Positions 1-10,617 of a stretch of DNA of 64,000 nt are shown here, in pieces; the first letter of the stretch is position 1; each line of letters opens with the position of its first letter. The notes under the pieces were generated by a model. That model was not told where the DNA came from. It saw only the letters and a list, made by a program, of their open reading frames with translations, and made no database searches. The position numbers and the translations under genes are program-made. Origin of the DNA: Bursaphelenchus xylophilus. Its lineage: Eukaryota; Nematoda; Chromadorea; Rhabditida; Aphelenchoididae. The stretch is from NCBI GenBank assembly GCA_904066235.2, contig CAJFCV020000002.1, forward strand, positions 10,974,001-11,038,000, written 5' to 3'.

Positions 1-798
1 TTCTTTCGGATCCGTCGCGGAAATTCCCCATCTTTGCACTACATGCATTTTCCCACGAGCTTGCCACTTTACTCGCGCGACACCCGCGACAAAATGTGTC
101 AGGACTTTATGGCGCGACTAGTATGCTGATATTCCGCCCGGCATCTCCAAGGCGTCTCTGATGAAGGAAACTTGGGATCAGCAAAATGATTCTTCTGTCG
201 AGACAGCAATGTCTTGATGACAGAAATAGTCCTAGTTTGTATAGTACCAGTCTGTCGGTAAAATGATGAGCAGACGCACCAATTAGGTCGTCTGCACCAT
301 TTAGGTCGCTGAAGAGCAAAGCAATTTGATTTTGTCGCGACATGTCGCGACACAATTCATTTTCTCGGCGGCGATGCGATTTTCGATGCGACAGAGTGAT
401 CACTATTTTTCCGGCAGCCTGAGAGTATGTATTATGCATAGACCCTTTGAATACGTGAAGATTCCAGTTTCCATCCCCCCATTTACATCACGTTTTTTGT
501 CTACGAAAATTCCACGTTGCCTTGAACAGTTCTGACCCAATGCGACAAACGTTTGTTCATCTGAACGTTTACGGCAACCATTCAGTTATTTGAACATCTG
601 CTCACTTTTTCATTCTCCCTAAGACGTCCGTTTCCTATGTCAAAATATGGCTATGTGATCACGAGTATATTTGACTCGCAGAATTTGATCTATCTGTTGT
701 CGAACCGCGCCTAAAACATGGTCAAAAATTCGTCATTTGGTCTGTATGTTCAACTGCATTGTTTTTCGAAATTTTTAATACAACGTCACAAAAAATGA
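1..798. other. No gene seen; MITE copy and promoter of the first expansin-like gene
   Basis: I see no convincing coding exon here. A fold-back repeat of the MITE-A family lies at about 241-425. Its left end reads CAGTCTGTCGGTAAAATGAT and it carries the family's internal GATGCGACAGAG block. The rest is AT-rich and leads into the TATA box at 799. Confidence 0.6.
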
Positions 799-806
799 TA
801 TAAAAG
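799..806 (+). promoter_or_regulatory. TATA box of expansin-like gene 1
   Basis: TATAAAAG lies 64 bases upstream of the ATG at 870. The other two expansin-like genes have TATATAAA (10682-10675, minus) and TATAAA (12624-12619, minus) at nearly the same distance from their starts. That shared position supports all three as core promoters. Confidence 0.65.
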
Positions 807-869
807 AAGCACGAAAACTACACAGAAATCATCATTTAAACCACTCTGAACTTGACCCAGTAGATCATC

Positions 870-1733
870 ATGAACTCCCTCTACTTGTTGGCTCTTTTCG
901 TGCCTCTGGCAATGTCCACCGCGCCCATCACGTCGCAGATCAACAAACCAATTGCCGGAGGGCAATTCACCTACTACGATGCCGTAGGCAATGGAGCGTG
1001 CGGCGAGCCGTTGAAGAAGTGCACCGCCGCTCTTTCCGCCAAACTCTTCGATCCCGCCGCCAAATGGGGCCCATCGCCAAAGGATGCGAGCAAATATGTG
1101 TTGCAAGACCCTGCGTGCAATGACTTGTGTGTCAAGATTGAATATAAGGGAAAGACGTAAGTTTTATGATTGCAATCGCCTCTCGCAGCTATCTGTGTGT
1201 CCGAAAAATAATGAGCAAGATGTCGCATTGAAAATCGCATCGCCACCGAGAAAATGAATTGTGTCGCGGCGAAATCAAATTTCTTTTTACCTCACCGACG
1301 CAATTGGCGCAGCGACAGAGAGCTCATTATTTTCCCGACAGACTAAAATTAGTATTTTCAAAAGCGCGTAGACTTTTTGTCGTGGGCCGCACAGTGCGTA
1401 AAAACACCCAATTTTGCACCGTGCATTACACATTTTTTGCTTTTTGTATTGTACGCCGAAATATCGCTGCACCTTTTTTTGGAAACCAAGTTTCAACCAT
1501 ATGTGTCGCTCCGTGCATTCACCTTTTTTTGGTTTTGCACTGACTGTATAGTAAATCCTAAATTCTTCAGCGCCTCCTTCCCCATTCAAGACAAGTGCCC
1601 CGGCTGCGAACCAAACCATGTTGACCTCTCCGAGGACGCCTTCAAGGTGTTGGAGTCCAATCTTGGCGTTGGAAAGGCAACTCCCGCCACGATCACCTAT
1701 CTGCCCTGCAGTCAGACCAAGATCAGCTGTTAA
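870..1733 (+). CDS. Secreted expansin-like / double-psi beta-barrel protein, copy 1
   Basis: Two exons, 870-1156 and 1571-1733, encode 149 residues; the intron is phase 2 with donor GTAAGT and acceptor TTCTTCAG. A signal peptide (MNSLYLLALFVPLAMSTA) is followed by one small Cys-rich domain. Its signature is DKCPGCEPNHVDLSEDAF in exon 2, the Cys-x2-Cys plus V-D-L-S pattern of RlpA/barwin-type double-psi beta-barrels. Known relatives include the N-terminal domain of expansins, nematode expansin-like proteins and small bacterial papain-inhibitor-like proteins. The length fits a single barrel without a carbohydrate-binding C-terminal domain. Likely secreted; wall loosening, protease inhibition or an effector role cannot be told apart here. 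The intron holds a MITE-A copy (about 1187-1345) and an end of a dyad-type element (about 1355-1430). Two paralogues on the other strand share the intron position and phase. Confidence 0.85.
1187..1345. repeat. MITE-A copy in the intron of expansin-like gene 1
   Basis: The imperfect inverted ends are CCGAAAAATAATGAGC on the left and GCTCATTATTTTCCCGACAG on the right. Between them is the family's internal GAAAATCGCATCGCC / GTGTCGCGGC block. It lies wholly inside the intron. Confidence 0.7.
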
Positions 1734-3430
1734 ATCGTCCAACTGAAGGCTTGGACATTATTTATTCTGATAATTTATTTCTAGTAAAGAAATGCATTCA
1801 GTCGTTGAGTTGAGAATGTTTGATCAAAAATTTGTAGTATCAGTCTGTCTGGAAAATAATGAGCACTCTGTTGGATAGAAACTCGCATCGCCGCCGAGAA
1901 AATGGATTGTGTCCGCGGCTTGAGATTTGGTGCGCAACTGCGGCGAGGCGAGACATATTCATGCGAAAAATCCACATTATTTTCCCAACAGACTGATACT
2001 ACAGTTACCACGACAATGATTTGTTGCTACGGACCCAAAAATGTCTAGACTAGTACCTTCCAAAAGAGAAGTGATCAAGGAAAAATTCCAAAACAAATCC
2101 ACATTATTTTCCCGACAGATTCATATTCCAAGCATTGGAGTTTTATTTATATTTTTCTTTTTTCTTTCACAGCAGTTTACTGTAATTTTTCCCTACTTTT
2201 CACTAGTTTTTGTTCCCTTATGTAACATGCAAATGACGCAAACAAATTGATTATTCATTTGAACTGGAGTCTGAACTCTTTCAAAAATTATTCATTGAAA
2301 TTAGAAACAACTCCGAACTTCCGTGTTCAACCGTCTCCAGGGTGATTAATGCATTCGTAAGATGAAGGGAAATGGGGCAAAGAACGAACATAAAGTGATA
2401 ATTTAACAATCATAGCGGCTGAGAGACTACGCAAAAAGCGGAGAGTGGTCAGAGAAAAAAATTTTTGGCCATATCTTTGCCAGTTCTGTTCGGAAACAAT
2501 TGATTTTTTGTGGAAAAATTATCCTCAATGGTAGAAATAGACAAAAAAACTTTTCGTTCCTGAAAAGCGCATCTACAATCAAAATCGCTTGCAAAACGAA
2601 ATATTTTAATGATCAAAAAATGCAAAAAAAGAAGGCAAAACATCTATGCGAAAAAAGGCGACAGACCGTGTCAAGTTAGCGGGAGTTACGCAGTAAACAA
2701 GAACCTTGTTGTTTTGTCATGAATAAGTAAAAAGTAGGGCGAAAAGCGGACGCCAGACAAGATGCGACATTCTAATTTGGCCGTTACTGTAAATAGTAAT
2801 CTTGCTGGCTCTAAACAACAATTTTACGGGGAGTTGGATCCCAAGTCGGGCTGGAAAATTGCATCCCATATAAAATCAAGTTGCAACGAAAGGTCTAAAC
2901 ATTCTATGTATGTACCATCGACAAAAAATGTACCAGAATTTGCACTGTGCGTTGGTGACAAGCATTGGAAAGAGTTCAAAATGTACTGTCCAGAAGCGAG
3001 GAAATGTCCACGCACTTTACGAAGTTGCAAATATTTATTATGTCAGTAGAGCTCAGTGCACTTTTGTGTTCTTTTTTGCCTTACGTGGCGCGCCATTCCC
3101 ATTTTTCCCAGCGATAAATCACTGTTTTTACCAGTCTGTCGAGGAAATAAGATTGAGGAGAACAGAATTGACCGAAGTTGGCGCGAATTGAGCAAATTGC
3201 GTTTGATGAAACATGCGAGTTTGCGCGTTTTAGAATTTAACTACTAGTCGTGCCATAAAGTCCTGACACTACGTCAATCGCGTCGCTGAAGTGAAAAGCA
3301 ATTTGATGCTGCCGCGACACATTATACCCTCGGCGCCGATGCGATTTCCAATGCGACAGAAAGCTTATTATTCTCTCGACAGGCTGACACTAGTACTTTC
3401 ATAAAGTGCGTAGACTTTTTTATAAAAAAT
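1734..3430. other. Intergenic, repeat-rich; no gene seen
   Basis: Contains a MITE-A copy at 1838-1998 with ends TATCAGTCTGTC and GACAGACTGATA. There is a solo MITE-A end near 2099-2130 and a degraded copy at about 3280-3396. At 2400-2480 is a piece of the 'GAGAG-TGGTCAGAG' dispersed repeat also found near 4.9, 5.3, 22.3 and 33.7 kb. An open frame at 2762-3049 overlaps a dyad-type repeat piece (2940-2990, matching the 55-kb array in reverse), so I do not call it a gene. Confidence 0.6.
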
Positions 3431-3960
3431 AGCTTTGTCCGATTCCACCTTCGAATAGAAAAGAAATAAACGAGGTGGCTTGTGGTCTTGTGGTGGTTTC
3501 TGCAGTCGATTACCTTCAACACCTTCTACCTGAAAATACTTGGCCTTCAAGTGGAAGGTTGCTGATGTGGACGGCGGGTAATCGATTGTTTTCGTTCCCC
3601 TTTAGATCAACACGATAACAATAAATTTATCAAGAAGAGTAACAATTACAATAAACTTAAAATAGCACTTCACTACAATAACGAAACACAACGCTACAAC
3701 AACATCCAACATACAACTCACCTCCACAACAACACCACTACTCTACTAATAAATCTAGATGGGATAAAGACTGAGAGAAGGTTACGGTGCCGTGATTCAG
3801 GCGCTCCGCGTCATGATCTCTCCATCGAACATTCTCAAACATCGGGGAAAAAAAGCTGGGGAAACAGTTGACACGGGGGACATCTCTCTCTCTCTCTCTC
3901 CATAAATTCCATCGAGTTGACACATCCTGGTAACTCCAGGTTCCGTGGAATCCGACAAGT
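3430..3960. repeat. Dispersed repeat, inverted partner of 11100-11665
   Basis: The block runs from the CACCTTCGAATAGAAAAGAA region through an AAC-rich stretch (3600-3750) to a CT dinucleotide run near 3885-3902. Its reverse complement is found at 11100-11665 with the same order of landmarks: the GA run, the GTTGTT-rich stretch, then the CTTTTGGTATTTC region. Identity is high but gapped. It is probably a mobile element; I see no reading frame for a transposase. Confidence 0.65.
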
Positions 3961-4101
3961 TTTCTACCGTGCATACGATTAATTTCAAATTTTCTTTGTC
4001 TCCCGACACGAAAAAACAACAGTTATGAAATTGCGTAATACTAATTACTTATCTTTCTATCCAGACACTTCGATACATCGCATATTATTTTATTATAATA
4101 A

Positions 4102-4649
4102 TTACAAAATGACACGTGCTCCAAAGACAATATCCAATGCGAAATATCCTCCCCGAAACACCAATAACATAAGCGCTCCCGTCATGGTTGTCAAGATCCA
4201 AAGCATTACGAATAGATTAACGAATTCTACCGCCGGATGAACGACGACCGGCCGTCGCCTGCGCTCATCCGCCAGGAAACGGGCGTCTCCGTTGTGGATT
4301 TGCGACGAGCCGTATGTAACCACGCGGGCGGTTGAAGGTGTGGCGTTCATAACGGCTGCATCGAATGGATAAAGTTCGCGGCAAAGTTCTAAAGCAGGTG
4401 CCTGAAGGACGAGGTTTTAGGACAAGCAGGCTGAACTTACAAAAAATGCACATGCCACGAGAATGGCGAGAAACTTGAGCGCCTGGATTTGGAAGTAGGA
4501 CGCGATAATGAAGCCCGCAACCAATACAAAGCCCGTCCCAATGGTTGCCATCACATAGTGCAGAGTTACGCTGACCTTTTTCAAGATTATTACGTGTTAT
4601 TTGAACCTACGTAAATCATAACGGCTAGTAGTAGGTTTGACATTTTCAT
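4102..4649 (-). CDS. Small multi-pass membrane protein, unrecognised family
   Basis: A three-exon model encodes about 157 residues: 4649-4611, 4575-4441 and 4401-4102. The 4440-4402 intron is well defined (GTAAGT donor, CCTTCAG acceptor, phase 0). The first intron is only 35 bases with a weak AAAAAG acceptor, so the start is uncertain; Met at 4551 is an alternative. The product is hydrophobic: a leader-like MKMSNLLLAVMIYV, a segment around GTGFVLVAGFIIASYF, one around KFLAILVACAFF, a polar loop rich in Arg (LADERRRR), and a final membrane span around LFVMLWILTTMTGALMLLVF. I do not recognise the family. A related last exon lies in opposite orientation at 6464-6754, and the 3' flanks are also shared, so the two arose by inverted duplication. 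Confidence 0.6.
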
Positions 4650-4739
4650 TGGATCGGGGCACAACCTAAAATCAGACCAATTAACAAGGGAAAATTGGAA
4701 ATTAGTTGGAAGTCACAACGCTCAGATTTTCTCTAACAA

Positions 4740-5195
4740 GGGAAGTACTCCAAGTGCGACGCTTAGATTTTCCTTAAATTTTGCACACACGTCGGGAATA
4801 GACTAAATATCAATTCCTGAAAGTTTTAGCCCGCGCTTTGCAGGCGCCGCCGTGATATCGGACGATTTATGCCGTCGAGGGAGCGCGCTAAACGTGGAGA
4901 GCGGTCAGAGAGAAAAACGCTTTTTGGCCATAACTTTGGCAGTTTCATGCGGAAAATTTTGATTTTTTGTAGAAACATTACCCTTTATGGTAGAAATAGG
5001 CATGAAACTTTTCGTGCCGAAATTCGGCAAAAAGTCCTAAATTTTGGCCGACTTTCGATCTAAATATCTCGGTTGTTTCTGCAAAGCGCGGGCTAGGATT
5101 CTCGCATATATCTTAGAAAAAATTATTCTAAATTTGTGCCTAGTTTCATCAAAATCTGAGCGTCGCACTTGGGGTACTTCCCCTGTAAATTTCTC
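4740..5195. repeat. Inverted repeat of the 'GCGTCGCACTTGGGG' dispersed family
   Basis: The left arm contains CTCCAAGTGCGACGCTTAGA and the right arm ends GCGTCGCACTTGGGG. Each is preceded or followed by the CGCGCTTTGCAG / GCAAAGCGCGGGC block. Pieces of the same family recur at 5230-5570, 22200-22640, 33440-33780 and 54440-54560. Confidence 0.6.
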
Positions 5196-5805
5196 ACATA
5201 TTTCGGGCATGGTCCACATATCAATTCCCGAGAGTTCAAGCTTGCGCTTTGAAGGGGCAGCCAAGATATTGAACGATCTTTTTGCTGCCGAGAGAGTACG
5301 CAAAAAGCGGAGTGCGGTTCCACAAAAAATTCAAAAGCACTTTCTGGCCGTAGCCTCGTCAGTGTAGCATGGAAAAACTTTTATTTTTTTGTGGAAATAA
5401 AAAAAATATTACCCCCTACGGCAGAAATAGGCAAGAACATCTTCACCGAAAATCTCAGTTGTTTTCTGGAGAACGCAAGCTAGAAATCCCACTGAGCGTT
5501 CAAAAAAAATTATTCTAAATTTGCGCCAAGTTTCAATAAAATCCAAGCATAGCACTTGAAGCACTTCTCCCATTAAAATCACGTTTTCTGGTTCTGTTTT
5601 GATTCAATCCCCGCCGGTTAGGAGCTTCAAAATAAGTCTTTTTAACAGTGATAAAACAGTTCCCTAGCCTTGTTAAACGACCCCTCAAAAGATTTCTATT
5701 TGTATGGCGACGCGCGTTCTTTAGGAGCAGAATTTTTTCAATGCACAGCAGAAATTTCGCTCTTTAAAGGCGTTTCTGTAAATCAACAAAAACGTTTTTT
5801 TTATT

Positions 5806-6080
5806 ATCAGTTTGTCGGGAAAATAATTTGGATTTTTAAAGTAAAATTTCTCGCCTCGCCGCTATCCACATCCCCAGCCGCGGCTTGCCGTCGCAAAGCG
5901 ATGATGGGCGACTCCGACGGCCCGCCGTTATTTTCCTGACATGTCGACCTGTCGGGAAAATAATGAGGATTTTTGCAGTAAAATTTCTCCCTTTGTCGCC
6001 GCCGTGCACCAAATCCTTACAATTAGCCGTGGCTAGTCGTCCAAGGCGCCAAAAATGCACATTATTTTCCCGACAGGAAT
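5806..6080. repeat. Two adjacent MITE-A copies
   Basis: The first copy runs from TATCAGTTTGTCGGGAAAAT (5806) to ATTTTCCTGACA (about 5942). The second runs from CCTGTCGGGAAAATAATGAG (about 5947) to ATTATTTTCCCGACAGG (about 6078). Both share internal AAAATTTCTC blocks. Confidence 0.7.
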
Positions 6081-6338
6081 ATTTATTAATTTTTTTTAAT
6101 TTTTGAAGATTATCCAATTTTAGCCCTTAATATTTCCACAGAAAATTAATTTTTTCCATGCTATATAGTCCTTGAAATAGACCAAACTTACCAAATTTCA
6201 TATTCAGTCAGCACCACAGTTCATATTCAGTCAGTTCATATTCAGTCAGGCACCCCGAAGCTCATCCATTCCATGCAGCCACCGTTTAGCGCTCTCTTCG
6301 TGAAGAAAAGGGCGCGCTCTTCAAACCGGTGTTTTTTA

Positions 6339-6425
6339 GCCTACAGAAGGGAGGTATTTTGCGACAATTTGGTTCTCTCCTGGATGCAAAATGGGACGTT
6401 TTTTGCCACTGGTCAGGTCTCTAAC
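6339..6425. repeat. Half copy of MITE-C beside the broken membrane-protein gene
   Basis: Carries the right-hand end of the family: GGAGGTATTTTGCGACA, then GGATGCAAAATGGGACG, then CCACTGGTCAGGTC. It lies just 5' of the pseudogene exon, and a ~32-base stretch of that exon is repeated upstream at 6254-6286. The gene's 5' end may have been lost by rearrangement at this point. Confidence 0.6.
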
Positions 6426-6463
6426 TGTATGTATAACACTTGTCCTACAACCTCGTCCTTCAG

Positions 6464-6754
6464 GCACCTGTTTTACGAATTTGGCGCGAAGCTCGTCCAT
6501 TCCATGCAGCCACCGTTTACGCCGCACTTTCAACGGCCCGCGTGGTTCCATATGGCCCGTCGCAAATCCGCAACGGAGACGCCCGCTTTCTGGCGGATGA
6601 GCGCAGACGACCGCACTTTCATGCGGCATTCGAATTCCTTGGCCTATTCGTAGGGCTTTTGATATTGACAACCATCACGGGAGCGGTTAAGTTTGTGGTG
6701 TTTTGGAAAGCATTGGATATTTATATTGACTTTAGAGCAAATGCCATTTTGTAA
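6464..6754 (+). pseudogene. Partial paralogue of the 4102-4649 membrane-protein gene
   Basis: This is one exon-like open stretch with a CGTCCTTCAG acceptor identical to that of the intact gene. The encoded segment aligns end to end with the last exon at 4401-4102; for example NGDARFLADERRR and LLILTTITGAV match NGDARFLADERRRR and LWILTTMTGAL. The 5' exons are missing and the upstream sequence is a MITE-C half copy. The downstream flank (6831-6872) is the inverted counterpart of 3985-4025. I read it as a 5'-truncated duplicate, although transcription from a new start cannot be excluded. Confidence 0.6.
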
Positions 6755-7239
6755 TTATTATTGTAAACTAATATGCAATGTATTGAATTTCTGGATAGAA
6801 AGAAAAGCAGTAAATATTACGTAATAATTTCATAACTGTTGTTTTTTCGTGTCGGGAGGCAAAGCAAATTGGAAATTATTCGTATGTACGGTAGAAAAAT
6901 ATTTAACAAGGAAAGTACTTCTATGGGGTATGGAGTTACAGGTCGAGATATACATCAAAAAATTCGCCGGGGGGCTGAAAAAAAGTACCGCTTTGCATCA
7001 AGGAAGGAACCAAAATGTTGCAAAATACCTCCTTTCTCTAACGTAGGCTAAAAAACGACTTTCTTTGGGGTCAACGAAAAAGATTTTTTTGGCATTTAAA
7101 ATCGAAATTTCGCTTTTTTCAAAGCCGATTTTCTCCGGTAGCGAGCATTCTGGTGACAAAATTTATATATTCTGAAGGGAAATTGGTTACTCTACATTTT
7201 TCTTTTTGCCGGTACATCTTCTGGTTAGATTGCCACGGT

Positions 7240-7650
7240 CAAAATTTCGGCTCCGGCTCTTAGCTCCGAGAGCCGGAGCCGAGGCCAAATTTGCAGCTCC
7301 GGCTCCCGGCTCCCATGAAAAATTTAAAAAGGTCTTTGGCTCCGAGTACCGACTCCCATTCAAAAGAATTTTAAAAATATTTTTCCAAATAAAAAGTTAT
7401 TAGTGCCAGAGATCACACACCCAACGTTTTTGCAGTATGCATCACATCTTTACCAGTATTTTTTAAGCAATTTGGTTAAACAAGATTATGGAATTTTTAC
7501 TTTTTTGAACGCTGAGAAGCCTGGCTCCGACTTTGGGCTCTGAGCCGGACCCGTACCCAAAATTACCGGCTCCGGCTCTGGCTCCCGGTTCGGAGCCGGA
7601 GCCGCTCAGAGCCGTAGCCAAGAACCGGCTCCGGAGCCATGGCAATCTCT
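7240..7650. repeat. GGCTCC-rich imperfect repeat
   Basis: Clusters of GGCTCCGGCTC and its complement GAGCCGGAGCC occur at 7240-7350 and 7515-7645, facing each other across an AT-rich centre. Open frames here encode only Ala/Gly/Pro/Ser runs of the kind such hexamers give. The remainder of 6755-8040 shows no gene. A degraded MITE-C piece lies near 6985-7050. Confidence 0.6.
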
Positions 7651-8040
7651 GCTTCTTACCCTGCCAAAATCGGGGCACCTCCGATTTTTTAGCAACAGAA
7701 AATCTCGGTTATGCCGTAAGGCTTAGAAATACACCCTAGATGAAGCTTCGATAATCCTTTTATTAGTCTATAAGTATGTTGTAATAGGGATGGATCTGAG
7801 CTAGAAAATAATCGACTTCAAACTTTTGCAAGAGAATGGTCATAACTTTGTATCCAACCTAATAATTTCTCTGCAATCTGTGTCGGCGCAAAACTGCGAT
7901 TGCCACAAAGTGCAGCCGTATGATAACCCGGGGTAAAAACGCAAATATGAGCAAAAATGGAGGGAAATGCGTGACACAGAAATTCAATGCAACCCAAAAA
8001 CGCACACAGTCGACTTTGCGAGCACCCCGGTTAAGGTGGC

Positions 8041-9457
8041 ATGTGTTTAGAGCGCCTACTCAAGTCAATGTCCTGGAGTCGAGTCGACAAAAAGAAACCG
8101 ATTAGAGTAAGGACGGGTAAAAATGCAATTGGCGAAAAAAACGTCCATGCACTTTATGAAAATGCTAATATTTCGCGGTTTTCAGTATCCAGGCCGTAGA
8201 AGGCTTCCGCTCACCGAAAACGAGGAGATCCCGACGGAAGATGAGCAACTAGTCGAGTCGCCCGCCAACCACATCACCGTTCTCCACAAAGGCGATGAGA
8301 AACGCATTCCGATCTCGTATGCCGAAGAGGACTCCAGACGCGGAGCTCGGAAAGATGCGGCGCTCAGAAAAGTCGTGTTTCGCATAACGAGTTTGTCGCT
8401 GCAGCTGAGCAGCCATCAACACGAGGAAGGCAAACTCAGGCAGCGATGGGTACGGGCTCCAAATCTCAGCGATGAAGAAAAGGTAACTTTTTAAGCCATT
8501 TTGAAGCTGCTACAGTGACGGACCTGATCGAGTGGCTGACGTATAGCATTTTGCATCTGGGAAGTATCTTAAAATGTGGCAAAATGCATCCCTCTCCAAG
8601 TGAAAAAACTTCGATTTCAAAAGCGCGCCCGCTCTTTTTGTGAGGGAAAGGATGCCCCTTCAAAACAGAGTTTTTTTAGTTGAAGAAGGAGGCATTTTGC
8701 AACATTTTTTGATACTTCCCGGATGCAAAATGGTACGTTTTTTGCCACTGAATAAGGTCCGCCAGTGTACCTACCCAGAGGACTTTAAAATTTAACGTCG
8801 AAGATTCATTTTGACGTCGCCTTTTTATTTATAATTCTATTATAAAAATCCGCATTTGTTCTCCTTGCCGTATCATTTTTTCCTGTCCTTTTTGCCCAGA
8901 TGCCCTCTTTTTATACAGTACGGACCTGATCCAGTGGCAAAGAACATACCGTCTTAAAAAGTAGCAAAATACCTCCTCACGTCAATCCAAAATAGAGCAA
9001 AAAATTTCCCGCCCCTATTGGTGATTCGTTCAAAACGAAATGTCACTATCCGATAAAAAGCATTTTTTTTATCTTTCTTCTTTCTTTTCGAGAAAAAGCA
9101 ATTATTTCGGGCGAGAAAAAGTGCCGATAATTTCGCGACATTTCGTCTTTCTTTTAAATCAATGAAAACGATACGAAATTTCGAAACGGTTCAGGAAATG
9201 CGCTGGATTGACGTGCTCCTTCTCCAACTAAAAAAAACTCCGGTATGAAGAGCGCGTTTTTTTCGAACTTGAAGAAGGAGGTATCACTATACTTTCCTCA
9301 TCACACATAACGCCTAATTTTTTCTTTATTCCAGTTCAAAAAGTGCCAACAACGGATTCAGGAGACTGCGGAGAAGGTCCGGGAGGCCAAAGATCTATTC
9401 CGGCGATTGCATGGTGATGATTATGACAGGATGTTTGAAGAATATCTCTATGAGTAG
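8041..9457 (+). CDS. Unrecognised 161-residue charged protein, three exons
   Basis: Exons are 8041-8106, 8186-8482 and 9335-9457, all joined in phase 0. Donors are GTAAGG and GTAACT; acceptors are GTTTTCAG and ATTCCAG. The start is the first ATG after an in-frame TAA at 8032-8034. The product is hydrophilic and mixed-charge, with an acidic stretch (TENEEIPTEDEQLVES), a central Arg-rich segment, and a C-terminal probable helix starting FKKCQQRIQETAEKVREAK and ending EEYLYE. No signal peptide or membrane span is visible. I do not recognise the family. Intron 1 holds one end of a dyad-type element (about 8137-8175). Intron 2 holds two MITE-C copies, which explains its 852-base length. Confidence 0.6.
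8513..8767. repeat. MITE-C, full-length fold-back copy
   Basis: The ends are TACAGTGACGGACCTGATC and the complementary GGTCCGCCAGTGTA. Sub-terminal blocks TTTTGCATCTGGGAAGTATC and GATACTTCCCGGATGCAAAA form the inverted repeat. The copy is about 255 bases and lies inside intron 2 of the gene at 8041-9457. Confidence 0.75.
8917..9295. repeat. Second, diverged MITE-C copy in the same intron
   Basis: The left end reads TACAGTACGGACCTGATCCA and is followed by the GCAAAATACCTCC block. The right side has CTTCTCCAACTAAAAAAAAC and GAAGAAGGAGGTATC. The middle is diverged and includes TTTCTTCTTTC low-complexity sequence. Confidence 0.5.
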
Positions 9458-9572
9458 CCCTCTGGATATTATAAAATGTAAATCCCTAAACTTCATGAGG
9501 TTCCAACATCTTTCTTTTGGCACGCTGATCCTTTATTCTAATTAAAAAAGAAATAAATTATCTCTTGTTCAT

Positions 9573-10617
9573 TCAGCAAGTGCTGATTGTGGTCTGGTTG
9601 CAGAACAGATAGGTGATGGTGGCGGGCTTTGCGATTCCGACAGTTCCTCCTTGGGGTTCCAGGACCAAGAAGGCGGCGGTGGAGAGGTCGACGTGGTCCA
9701 CAGCGCATTCGGGGCACTTGTTGTCGGCGGGGAAGGTGGCACTGAAAAGATAGGGGCATTTTGGAGAGTAGGCAAATTTTTTGGCCATAACTTTTTGATT
9801 GCTATATGGAAAAACTTGATTTTTGGGAGTAACAGTGTACAGGGTTACTTCTAAAGAATTATCAAATTTTCAGTCCGGAAATCACAAAAGGAACTCCGAT
9901 TTTTTGGCTTTTTGGAGCTAGGGACTTCGGTGATTTTCGGAACTCATAAACTAAAAATCTCGCACGTTTCGCAGAAAATTCTGATCCTAGTTTGCTTCAA
10001 GTTTCATTGAAAGGCGAGTTCCACACTCTGTGAGCATCAAATGGCGCGAAAAATTCAAATTGCGCACAGAAAATGGTTTTGTCTGCCTGACCAGCATTGA
10101 TGATGACAAAATATGCGCATTTTCACAAAGTGCCTGGACATTTTTTGCAAGAACTCGCGAATTGCGGACCACGGCGAATGTTCAGGCACTTTGTGAAAAT
10201 GCTAATAGGTACGACTTTGCGTCCATTATTTTCCCGACAGGATGACAGCAGCAAAACTTCGAGAACACGAGTATTTTAGACTGCAGGCCTCTCTTGTTCA
10301 GAATATCCATTCCCTTCCCCTCCAGCCACCTACGTTTTTCCCTTGTACTCGATCTGGACGCAGATGCCTCGGCAAACCGGGTCATCCAAAATGTATCTTC
10401 CATCGGGCAGCGTAGAGGGTACCCATTGGGCGCTGGAGTCGAAGAGGCTTCCAGAGACCGCAGCCGAGCAAGAGCTTACATCCAAGCCACACGCGCCTCT
10501 TCCCGAGGCTCCGTAGAAGGTAAACTCGCCGCCGGAGATGGGCTTGTTCAACTGGGGAGTGATCAAGTCGGCGACGACGAATGGAGCCAACAGCGCGAAC
10601 AGGTACAAGGAATTCAT
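9573..10617 (-). CDS. Secreted expansin-like / double-psi beta-barrel protein, copy 2
   Basis: Exon 1 is 10617-10334 and exon 2 is 9741-9573; the phase-2 intron has donor GTAGGT and acceptor TCTTTTCAG. The 150-residue product has the leader MNSLYLFALLAPFVVA. The mature part includes a GRGACGLDV motif, the segment DDPVCRGICVQIEYKGKT, and the barrel signature DNKCPECAVDHVDLS. It is very close to copy 3 (11830-12565), and their upstream regions also match (10700-10810 against 12690-12785). The pair is therefore a direct tandem duplication that included the promoter. This intron is 592 bases against 220 in copy 3, and the excess holds a small fold-back dyad-element end at about 10103-10207 plus a MITE-A end. 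A polyadenylation-type AATAAA follows the stop on the minus strand (9537-9532). Confidence 0.85.
10103..10207. repeat. Short fold-back made of dyad-element ends
   Basis: The arms are GCATTTTCACAAAGTGCCTG and CAGGCACTTTGTGAAAATGC, about 60 bases apart. The same end sequence borders larger elements near 23.8, 25.5, 54.9 and 55.2 kb. This looks like an internally deleted copy of that family. Confidence 0.65.

Noticed and set aside
2762..3049. 95-codon frame as a possible small gene
   Set aside because: It overlaps a dyad-type repeat piece also present in reverse in the 55-kb array; no leader or splice signals.
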